Source: Margaritifera margaritifera
Lineage: Eukaryota; Mollusca; Bivalvia; Unionida; Margaritiferidae
Assembly (NCBI GenBank): GCA_029931535.1
Contig: JAQPZY010001665.1
Span: 3,183,501 to 3,247,500, forward strand
Direction of reading: 5' to 3'
Length of the DNA stretch: 64,000 bases
Shown: piece by piece, positions 38,262 to 50,400 of the stretch
How positions within the stretch are numbered: position 1 is the first letter of the stretch
Layout: every line of letters begins with the position of its first letter
Translations under genes and position numbers: made by a program
The notes under the pieces: model-generated
Told to the model about the DNA's origin: nothing
The model's database searches: none
Seen by the model: only the letters and a program-made list of their open reading frames with translations

Positions 38262-40600
38262 GTAACGAGTATCTTTTTTATTCTTATCTTTTTTTTAGAC
38301 TGTATTAATTTCCACCATCATTGTGTGTCCAAGTGCAATATAATTAGAAATACTCGTGGATACAGAGTTTCATATTTAAGGAGTAAATGGATGATTTCGT
38401 AGCAAAAACAAAATTGTGGGGAAAAATTTCGTGTGGTCAGATTGTTGACCTTAACAGCCAGTATAAAAATACTACTTATTGTGTTGGATTCAGTTTCGTG
38501 GAATTCCTTTAAAAAAGAGGAAATTCAATCCTTCAAATATATTTCTGAATTAACAGTATTGCACTTTCTCTCTTTTTGTCAGAAGCAGAAAATGATAAAT
38601 ATATTTCTTAATATACACTGTACATGTTGAATAATTATTTTAATGTTAGAAAATAAATAAATTGATAAAAAATTAATAAATGTCAGATTCTGTCCGTTAT
38701 ATTTTTGTGTGTGCAAAACATGCAAAGTGTAATACGTGGAAACAACACTTCCATACTTTCATATTCTAAAAGCTACAACAGAAAAGTGAAACATTTAGCT
38801 AACAATCTGTCTTTTCATGTTACTTAAAAGATGAATAAAGAATGCATGTTCATCGTTTAATTTTCCGTCCTTCAATTCTCCACAATAAAAAACAATGGAA
38901 GAATGATGTGTTTTCCATCATTCCATAGTTAAGATTTCACATTTTTTTAAATATGAAAGATGGAGGTTTATATGTTTGCTTAAAGTTTTGAATTTCAATT
39001 TTCAAAGCTAGAAGAGGAATTACCAAACGTTACACGAGCCATATTACTTTAAATCCTACGACTGTTTTGAAAGCGACAAAAAATAATAGGCATATTTGAC
39101 ACGCGAAGTTTTTAGATGATTTTGCCGTGTTATAATTTTATTTTATTTACGAGTTACTAAACTATGAGAGGGAGTGCAATTAATATCAAAATACTGATAT
39201 ATTACTTTAGTAAGGTACATGATAGAACAGGTTCCATACAATTGTAAGCTCAAATGTGATCTACGCAATTCCTATTAATGGTCAAATACCTAACATTATT
39301 ATCTTGCTGTACATATTGATAGTAACACGCCATGGGTTTCCAAGCAGCTAGGTTATAAATTCATATCAAAACTGAGAGGGAAATAAAATTAAAAATGCAA
39401 TGTTGAACATGGTGCGTGAGTTTGGCTTGATGTCCTTGTTTCCCCTACCTTCCAATGGCTTCAAGACAACATTTATTGTCACTGAAGGTTTCTTAACGGT
39501 CTAATACGACTGGTCTAATACGCCCAGTACTTTTTCCAGAATCAAGCTAAACGCCACACACTGGCGATACCAATTTCACACATGCATTTGTTTTCTTGCT
39601 TCAAATTTATCAGTGCACAGTTCTACTTCGTAGATCGGTATTTCATGCCACGTATTACAAAACAGGCCCCAAACACCTAATACATATAATTTTTCCTATC
39701 TCTAATTTCTAAACAATGATAGTCGAGAATATCCTAAGATATGCTTATATCAAGAAATTTGAACCATTATACAGAACTATCCATACTTCCATAAAGTCCA
39801 ATGAGTACACTTCCGTATGGCGCCAGTAATCGGGTAATTACTCGGTTTGAGAATACCTTCCCAACACGTATTCCCCAAATTAAAGAAATAGTCACAAAAA
39901 TCTATTAAAACAATAAACGGAGACGTAGATACAAATAACACATACCCTAGGTTTGTTATAGTACATACATACATACATACATACATATCCATTCATTCAT
40001 TTATCCTTCCACACATCCATCCATCCATTTATTTCGAGATGATTCGACTCAGCATCAATGATTCGACCAAGCCTCAATCACCATTATGCTTTGATGATTC
40101 GTAATTAACTATTTTTCGATTTATCTGTAAATGTTGTCTCCTGAGCATCATAACACATAATCCCTGCCATTGATTTTGGAAGCAATGAGAACATTTTCAG
40201 AACATTATTATAACCTTTACATATGTTCCTACAAGAGATATCCCCGGAGCTTTGTATTGCACTGAGAGTCTTCGCATCAATTTGAATATAAATTACGGCT
40301 TCAATTATAAATTTGTTTTAGAAACTAGAATAAATTATTTTAGGCCATCAATACTACATCTGATAAATTGTCAATTTTCTCTTTGCTACTATCCTTGTTT
40401 TTTTCCCCGTGTATTTATTAATATTTGGGAACTGTTTTTCTGACACCGTGTCAAATTTTACATGCATGATGGATTTGTTGAGCTTTTTTTAGCATAATAA
40501 TTTGAAGTTACTCATTCGTGACGATTTGAAATCGTTGTCGCGATCATTTTTTTTTGTACGTATAAATTGATTTTTTAATTTTATATGACATATAATGATA
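38261..40600. other. No gene seen (upstream region of lectin gene)
   Basis: From 38858 it aligns with 18561-20110 of copy A. A short (CATA)n lies at 39961-39986. Possible distal regulatory DNA of the lectin gene, with no motif I would single out. Confidence 0.55.
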
Positions 40601-40610
40601 TATTTCAGGC

Positions 40611-40618
40611 TATATATA
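40611..40618 (+). promoter_or_regulatory. TATA box of the lectin gene (copy B)
   Basis: TATATATA in 'caggctatatatagcagagaac', 76-83 bp upstream of the ATG at 40694. Conserved in position with copy A. It predicts transcription starting near 40640. Confidence 0.5.
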
Positions 40619-40693
40619 GCAGAGAACTTCCCTTGTTTGATACATTTTAACATTTTAGTTCGGCACTACCTTTATCTAAACTAACAGCATCTC

Positions 40694-41041
40694 ATGATGG
40701 GCTTTCCACAGTTGTTGGAAATTTTGAAAATTCTATACAGTATTTTTATGATTTGGATGGCATATTCGGACATTTGGAACTCGTGTGGAGCAATTTGTCC
40801 AACGCAGATGTCTGGTCTTGGAAAACTTGACTGGGGAAAGAAGCAAGTTGGAAACATTTTCAAAGAATTTTATCAGATATCAATACAAAAATGTGCCGAA
40901 GAGTGCAAAACAAGATCAGATTGTTTGTCGTTCAACTATAGATTGGATGTTCATTTGTGCGAGCTGAGAGACAAGCTGCCCTCGTCTGATGTTATAGAAT
41001 CTGCACTATACATTCACAGTTATATTTCGACTTGGGACTTT
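40694..41041 (+). CDS. Lectin exon 1: signal peptide + PAN/apple
   Basis: 116 codons from the first of two adjacent ATGs (40694 and 40697). The hydrophobic start ILYSIFMIWMAYS should be a signal peptide. PAN cysteines are in CGAIC, CAEECKTRSDC and HLCEL. Ends at donor GTATGT (41042), phase 0. Copy A has the stronger GTAAGT. Confidence 0.75.
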
Positions 41042-44000
41042 GTATGTATCACGATTCCGAAAGTATGAGAGAAATGTACAAGTTTCCCTACATATCCGTG
41101 CTTGTGTGCATACGTGTTAATTCCGAATATACCGCATCTCATTCAACCCATTTTGGCTGAAGACGCAAAAACCCATTTTGGCTGAAGACGCAAAAATGTG
41201 CTATTGCTATTGTCATTTTTAGAGTTTCCATTCAAATGTGCTATTGCTATTGTCATTTTTAGAGTTTCCATTCAAATGTGCTATTGCTATTGTCATTTTT
41301 AGAGTTTCCATTCAAATGTGCTATTGCTATTGTCATATTTAGAGTTTCCATTCAAATGTGCTATTGCTATTGTCATATTTAGAGTTTCCTTTTAAATGTG
41401 CTATTGCTATTGTCATATTTAGAGTTTCCATTGAAATGTGCTATTGCTATTGTCATATTTAGAGTTTCCATTGAAATGTGCTATTGCTATTGTCATATTT
41501 AGAGTTTCCATTCAAATGTGCTATTGCTATTGTCATATTTAGAGTTTCCATTCAAATGTGCTATTGCTATTGTCATTTTTAGAGTTTCCATTCAAATGTG
41601 CTATTGCTATTGTCATATTTAGAGTTTCTACATAAAGAAACAGTATTCACGACAAGAATCTATATTTTTATCGATGACATCATGTCCCCTTTCCGGATCG
41701 GTGGAATCGCCCAAAACAACCGTTATAAAACAAAATACATGATGTAGAAAGAAAATAACAACAATTTGCTTTTAAAAAATGACCGTATCTACACTTGTCT
41801 TAAGTCAGACATGGATTGTATAGTGTTTGCGCAAATACATCGAACATTGTATAGGGTTTATTGGTTGGTAGACTTAAGACAGATTTGTGGAAATTTTTAT
41901 TATTAATGTTAGCAGCTACAATTAGTGGCGATACTTAAGCAAAACAGATTTTTCAAACATATTGTTGTTATATATATCCAGTGGTCATAATTACTTTGGC
42001 ATAGTACACCAGATACTCTTTATCGCTAAATACACGTAACTCAGTTTTCTAGATACTGTTGCATGGATGGTCATGAAACGTGATTTGTTCATTCGCCTGA
42101 ATCACTTATGTCAACACGAGTAACAAGTAAAGTGTGGCTGAAATGATCTACTTTCTTGCTAAACTGGCTATCCTTAGGTTTTGGACAATATAATATATGG
42201 GCGAAGCAGGCATGACATATCATTAAAGAGAATTTTTTGTTGGTTTATTCTTATCATAGACCTTCGCATTTGTATCCAATTATAAGCTTGAAAGAAGAGA
42301 CAAATCTTTAATTTGGATAGATTTTACCGATTGGAAACACAGTAAAAACTCTGTTTCGTGCAGTTTTTCACTCGCATCCTTTGTTTGTATTTTTCTAAAG
42401 TATCATTTTTATTCTTCTTTAGCGTTTCAGTTCACTGTTTATGGCAGGGCCGGGTTTTGGCCGCACAGGATAACTAAGCATAGAATAAGGGTATACTCTT
42501 TTTAATGTGAGCGTTTAGCTATGATTTTACCAAGAACTTGAGTTTTTACTCATTCCAAAATCCATCAATCTGATGAATGAAATTTAAGATAGACTCAAGT
42601 TCGACTATCAAATGTCTTATTTATTTTACCCAAACGATAGGACATATTAGAACAAATTAGGCGATGTTTAACTTTCACTGTACTTTAATTAGTATATTAT
42701 TCTAATTTCGTTTTCATAATTCAATCAGTTGCCATGTACACTACAAAATCATAGCAATTTTTAAACACTGACCGTTTATTCAGCGTTTCATACAATTGAA
42801 ATATTCGGAGGAACTAACTTCGTGGTAATTGACGATCGATGGCTAAAATTTGTATCTACATAACAGAAAATAATGTTTTCGTCTGGATACTCGAGTATTT
42901 TACCTGAAATATTATGTTTTATTTTCTTCTTCTAAATAATGGTTTTCGAGTCAAAGGGACCAAAATTTGGAAACTTTTTTTGAAAATATTCTCAAAACGA
43001 TGCGACTTTAATGGACCAATAGTATTAAATGTCATGAAGTTATGTATGTATGTATGTATGTATGTATGTATGTATGTATGTATGTATGTATGTATGTATG
43101 TTTTTCTGAGACCATAAATGATTTTTTTCACAAATAGCTTGATTGTATGCTTAATAGGTGACTACTCAGTTAGATAGGAATATGGATAGACAAATAAGTG
43201 ACTACTCAGTTAGATAGGAATATGGACAGACAAATAAGTGACTACTCAGTTAGATAGGAATATGGATAGACAAATAAGTAACTACTCAGATAGGAATATG
43301 GATAGACAAATAGGTGACTACTCAGTTAGATAAAAATATGGATAGACAAATAGGTGACTACTCAGTTAGATAGGAATATGGATAGACAAATAGGTGACTA
43401 CTCAGTTAGATAAAAATATGGATAGACAAATAGGTGACTACTCAGTTAGATAGGAATATGGATAGACAGATAGGTGACTACTCAGTTAGATAAAAATATG
43501 GACAGACAAATAGGTGACTACTCAGTTAGATAGGAATATGAATAGACAAATAGGTGACTACTCAGTTAGATATGCAGATGGATAGACAAATAGGTGACTA
43601 CTCAGTTAGATAAAAATATGGATAGACAAATAGGTGACTACTCAGTTAGATAGGAATATGGATAGACAAATAGGTGACTACTCCGTTAGATAGGAATATG
43701 GATAGACAAATAGGTGACTACTCCGTTAGATAGGCAGATGGTTAGACAAATAGGTGACTATTCAGTTAGATAAGCAGAAGGATAGACAACTGTTTTTTAA
43801 GTTAGCATTTATTATATGCTTCAATATGTACATCTTTGCTGTTTGTGTGATGCACTTTTTAATTTGAAACAAGAGTCCCAATTGGGCCTGAGGTCAAGAA
43901 CCTGATAGGCAGCTGCCTAACGGACAAATACAAGAGCAGTTGGTCAAGAAATATCGGTCAGTATGATGCTTTCTGTTGACATTTCTCCAGTACTGTTAAT

Positions 44001-47000
44001 ATTCCATATGTTACGAAAACAAACGTTTGGTCAGATTCTTGTCAGCATTTTTGTTGTTGTTGTCGTTGTTTCTTCCGTTGTAGATAAGTTGTGTAAATGT
44101 TTTTCTGCTTTTAGTAACAGCCGCCATATCTGATAGCAGAATGTCATCGTTTGTATAAATTTGAAAGGCGTTCTCGTTAGGATATTTTCTGTCAAATTTG
44201 GTCAGTTTCTGTTATGTGGTTATTTAAATGTTATACAAGGTTTGTCTAATTTGAGTAACAGCCGCCATATTTTATGGCAGAATGGCATAAAAGCTCTTCA
44301 TACCAGAATGCTTTCTGACAAGTTTGCTCAAATTGTATTCAGCAGTTTTGGAAAAGAAGTCGTGCAAAGGCTTTTTATATTTTGTAATGGCGAGTCGGCA
44401 TTATTTTGATAAATTTGAAAGGTCTTTATACCAGAATGTTTTCCATCAAAGTTTTGTTTTCTGTCTTTGGTAGCGGAGGCCATATTTGATGGCGGATCGG
44501 CATCATTTGTACAAATTGGAGCGGCCTTTATGCAAGGATGCTATGTGCCAAGGTGATTGAAACTGGTCAGGATGTTTTTGAGAAGTTGAAATTTGCAATT
44601 ATTGACAGACGAGAGATTGGTTTATCTATTTTTGCCAACGGCGGCCGTATTTGAAGGCGGATTTGCATCATTTGTACACATTTGCATAGATGCTTTCTAT
44701 CAATTTTTATAAAAAAATAAGTTGTTCAGCGGTTTTGGAGAAGAAGCTTATATTTGTAATAGATTTTGAAGAGTTTAGGATGCTTGTTGCGTATACGTAA
44801 TTATGATTAAAATTAGTTTTTCATGTACATTGGTGAACCAAATGTCCCCCAACCTCGGTAGCTTTTTTGTGTTAGGTCAATTAAAAGAAAAATACATGCA
44901 GTTTTAAAACTGTCATACCCATATACAATTTTAACTAATGTTACTAAGGAGGAAAACAGGATCTTCTAGTTTAAATTGGGAACTTAAAACATCCGTATGC
45001 TTCTTTTTTCTAGTGCTTCATGGTTGTACAGCCCCCCCACCCCCCTTGGCCCCACCCGCCGCCCCAAAGCGCTCACCTCCACCCCCGTCATGCATATGAA
45101 TTTAATTATCCCGACTATATCAAAGTGCGATAAAGACCGTCTTTGTTTTCGAAATTTTTAAAAACAACAACTGCAATCGTTTCCATATTCTGCAGCTCTA
45201 TCATTAGTACATTCGCAAAAACAAATATGTACATGAACGTACTGATTATAAACCATCACGCCAAAAGTAGGTGACTGTGACTTATATTTTTAGACGTAAT
45301 GTTGATTATCCAGACAGTTTCTGCTTTTCAGCCCTAATCCGACTTCTGATCGGGCTGCCATGAAACTCAATTCCTGCTTAGACGTAAGCACGTCATTAGA
45401 GAAGGGTCATTGTAACCTACATTACTTCCGTGCATGCAGAAGTAACTTACTGTTTTTTTATAATATGTTCGTTGCTTTTATCTATTGTAGTCATGGCTCG
45501 GCGCATGTGCAGATGATGTTTGTGGCAGTGGTATGCAATGCGTTCCTAATGAGATGGATGTCACGCAGTTCCAGTGTATACAAGGTATCTATTGTAATAC
45601 AACTTGTGTTTATCAAAACAAAATCTTTTATATCATCAATATGACTATATTATCTTCTTTTTGAAAAGTCACTCAATTAGTCTGTCAGACTTCCTTTCAA
45701 AACCTGCATTCCGATTCTCTTTGATTATTAAACTCACGGGGATCCTAAATCAAAAAGGAATTAGTGGTTAAAGTCGCTTGACTGACCGAGTGATTGATAG
45801 ATACAAACGAGCATACATACATACATACATACATACATACATACATACATACATACATACATCTACCTATCTACCAACCTACTTACCCACAAGTCCTTCT
45901 ACATTTTTAATAGTCCTCACTTGTAATATTACAAACAGGTCTTTTCTTAAAATGGATTTTGCAAAAACGATGAACCTCTTTCCTATTATCAGATCCAACT
46001 GAGACGAGAGATCAATCTACCTCCCAAACTTCTACCAGATCTATCGTAACCTCCACCCCGAGCGGCACGTTCGTTGAAATAACAACTGCATTGACCATTT
46101 CGTGTAACTCGGCCGACAAATTGTTGCAGACTCCAACAGCCATTCAAACATTCCTCGATGATTATGTGTGTGTCGCAGACCTTGGTGTACTTTTGAAAAT
46201 AGTTCACAGTAAACTGGACTACTTCAGTGTGGCTCAAGCGTGTAACCAAGATCAAGGAATGCCGTTTACAATTGGCTCCATGGCGACACAGCTTTTCACG
46301 GAAAATCTTTTGAAAAAAAATCCAAGTAAGCTCTGTTTATTTTCGACTGCCGTTGTTTCGAATCTTAGACTCAAAACCATATTCATGTTTTTTCCGAATC
46401 TGCGGAAAAACGAATTTGATGTTGCGTATGGATTCATTTGTACCCTCAGACCAATATGTATTCATAAGCCATACCATACGAGTTTTTTCCCTTCATTCTT
46501 AACAAAACATGAATGCGTTTTCAGTTGATTACATACACCCTGTTTTTCGCTTTCCAAATAATTTAAGCTGTCTAGTGTAAGTGAAATTAAAAACAAATTG
46601 GGCTTTAAAAAAGTTTGATTCAGTCCATCTAAAAATATTGACGTGCGGAGGTAAGTGCAAATAACTAAATAGTTCCAGTCTGGGTGTGCGATTCAGAAAT
46701 ATGGATTGAACATCCAACATCCAACACCTGATCAACCAACTATGACTATATAGGTGTTTATAAATAGTTTTCTCATCCACGTGACATACAAAATTTCCCG
46801 AATTTGCAACCCTGATTTTCTTGCTAGGGTCTGGTTGTTTTTCAGTACTTTTCTGTTTGATATATTCGCACATTAGGTAGAGATTTATAAACTAGAGTAA
46901 CAGATTTAAGATATTGGGTATTATGAAGAACGTGTTAAAAAACAAAACAAAAAACAAAAAAACAGCGGAAACTGGTATTTTCGCAGTATAGGCGACAATC

Positions 47001-47447
47001 AGGTTAGAAATTATAAATTGATGAATGAAATGACTAAGTTATGTGCATTTGTTTTATATCTCTGATGCTTTTCGTTTTTAAAATCGGTAGGGGGGTCAAA
47101 CTGCCGGGGGGGGGGGGGGGAGGCGAATACTTTAGACCAAGCAAGTGACAAAGTGACGGATCAAATTTCTTGATTATAATGTTATCGGTGTCTATTGATC
47201 GAATTCACTCAAATGAATTATCCAGTAATTCACGAGCCAGCATAAAATAAAAGAATGATCATATGACTATATTACCGGAAATAACACAGTAATCATGTGA
47301 TAAATTGTAATATTCTTGAATCAATGGCAACCTCAACATAGATTGTTTCTGAAACTAACATACATAGATATAGGAAACTCTTTATTTAATGCCACCAAAT
47401 ATCATCCGTTTCCATGTGATATGTTTATGTGGACACTAAACACTGCA

Positions 47448-47497
<50 letters not shown>

Positions 47498-50400
47498 CCC
47501 AGCAGGCATTTATAATTCTACTGTGACGTCATAACAGCTATTAAACCAACGAAAAACCGCCAATTCATTCGAGCTGGTGAATGACTGGGATTTTATCCGT
47601 TTATGCTTTTGACTTTAATAGTTAACAATATTCTTTCTAGCCTGCCATTTTAGAATAAGGTATTTATTGCTAATGACAAGTTGAAATTAATTCCCATAAT
47701 TAATTTTGAGAAATTCTATAACTTAATTTGAGAATAAGGCAATATGAAGGGTAAGTGTAGAGTAAACCAAATTTGTAACCTACCGGATACGGGAGTCTAG
47801 CATGGTGTTACCTGTATGTACAAATTAAGGATTGAGTTGTGCCCTTTCTGGGGTAAGAGAGGCTTTTCTTGCATTTCTATACGTGTATGATCATGTTTTC
47901 CAGTGTGGAGGATAGCTCTATCTTACCTCACAAGTGATCTTTATCCCGACTCGTGGATTATTTTGACCATCTACTGCGAGCGTAGTGCACAAAGTAGCAA
48001 ACGCTTCCCGATTTCCGTCATCACTGAAACATTCATTCACACTAATCAAAATATACATTAATTCCAACACATTTACAAACAAAAGTGAGCAGTGGTTGAA
48101 GTTAAAAGTCCCGCAGACAGGCCGCTTCGCACTGATCGACCTAGATACATATACGGCTTCTGTACTGCTATTTCGAGTCGAAAAAGCCGTTGTTGTATAA
48201 GTTAATTTTTCAAAATTCTTATTCACATTATTATTTATGAGAGGTAAAGCAATTCATGGTCAAAGTTGAATCGAGGACTATTTCAATACTTTTGTTTCCG
48301 TCTCTGTTAATCTTATGGATAAGAGTGGGCTTTATTTTTTACCTATTCACAATTGTATCATTGCGCAAACGATCAATACGTAATTCCGGTCCTACTAAAC
48401 ATCGCAAAGTCAGACAAAGGCAGACAAAGTCAGACAATGTCTGTTTGTTTTTGTTTTATTTGTACATATTTGTATACATTATACTATATTAACTTTGCTT
48501 TGATATTTAAAATTTAAAAAAAGCGTGATTTAATGTTGTTTGAAAGTAAAATTGGTACATACGTACATTTAATAGAACAAAGGCAGATAGAGTATGACAA
48601 AGTCATATAACACAGATAGCGTATGACAAAGGCAATCTCAATGTGACAAAACCAGATTTAATAATTTTATATAATAATTATCCTATTGAGAGACCGCCTC
48701 TACAAAGTAGCCACGTTAAGGACACTTCAAGTCTTCGTATAGATTTCACTGCTCTAGGATTCTTGGAATGTAATTCACGCAACGAACCGACACTTTGCAA
48801 CCGTTTATGACCACGGGTGATAGGAACTGTTTGTTTAATGCATTGTCTATTGGACTTTGTGGCATTGAAACGTTAAGTGCAGAAATTAGAGCACGCACGT
48901 GCATTGAAATGTCCGTGAATTGTGACTATTATACCACGCAACCTTACGCCAAGGACTTTTCATTATGCTCGCCATCGTTTGCCGAAGCAACTGCGAACTG
49001 TGCGAAACTTGGTGGGTACTCTAGTGCATGGACTATTCAATCCGCATCCGATGGGTTGCAGTGTACAATAAACGCTGTGTATCCGTTTGTGAATGGTGAA
49101 GCGGACTTCCAAGCTAAATTGCTGACAAAAACACACGAGCCACAGCATAATGAAAATTTGTCTGAAGCGCTTTGTGTAATGTGGTCTAGACTAGGTTGCA
49201 ATGGCAGGATATGGCTTCCAAATCATTTTGTACCATTGATGTCACGCAAACCAGAGAAGGTCAGGACGCCAGCCAAATGACGCAAGCATGACGTGCGATG
49301 AATCGCGCATAAATAATCATTCAATATTTCACGATGAAGAAAATGTTGTCAACGTTTCTACCACCACGGCCAGTAGCAACATCGGTGATTTAAGTGATGA
49401 TACTTACGCTGATTGTGGGCAATGATCAATGCCATAGACATGGCATTTCGGGGCTGCTCAAGAAAACTGTGTTCAAAACATCTAAAAGACAATATACTTC
49501 GACAAATGACCGACCAGATCCCAAAGAGTACCATTGATAGAAAGGAAATCGTTGACATGATTTTCGGAGCAAACGGCGTAGCAACGGCAAACGACTCTGC
49601 GACCTTTGATGAGAGAAACATCAAACTTAAAAACAATCTTGAAGAACAACGTCATAGTGACTTCCTGCAGTATTATGTTCGGAATGTTGAGGACAAATTG
49701 GCGAACTACGTTATTTCCAGCGACGAAGACCAACTTTGGACAAACAACAACACCGAAAGCATGAACCACAGATTAAAAGTGAAACTTAACTGGGAGCCCA
49801 GAAAAACCGACGAACTGGTTGAAAAGATATTCGAATTAGTTAAAGTGGAGATGGTGGACCTAAGAAGGGCATTATACGGGACGGGTAACTTTTGTCTGAA
49901 CACGCGATTTTCGAAATTTAAGATTACCAAACTTTCATGGACCTCGAAGACAGAAGAGAAACAACAACTCTTCAGCAAATTCCTAAGTGCAAGCACTACA
50001 AGTGTTTCAGAACTGACATCTTCGGATGTGAAATATACTGTCCATAAGGACCCAAAGGTAGCCAAGAAGCCAAATCAAAGGACACGATGCAGGTCTAAAA
50101 GACACGAAGCAAGTGAACAGTGATATAATGTGAGGTGTGGTAATCTTACATTTCGAAAATCGCGTGTCCAGATAAAAGTTACATCACGAATATATGATTA
50201 TGAATGTTAATAAAATATTTAATTGTCAAATAATATAAAAGAATACATATGCAAAATTAAATGAAATACCTACGTTTGAGAATGTCGACCCTGGTATATA
50301 ATTAAAGGTTGATTAAATGATTACTGTTTGTTACAGTACTGCATGAACAGATTTGTATAACTGCTCGAGACAATGGAAAATAGCCACGAACTGCTAAAGG

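Noticed and set aside
45989..46255. Minus-strand frame opposite lectin exon 3
   Set aside because: Shadow of a well supported exon with matching splice phases on the plus strand.
47106..47120. G run as a regulatory quadruplex (also 17923-17934, 24450-24462, 52541-52550)
   Set aside because: They are mononucleotide runs scattered in non-coding DNA, and nothing links them to a promoter or gene.
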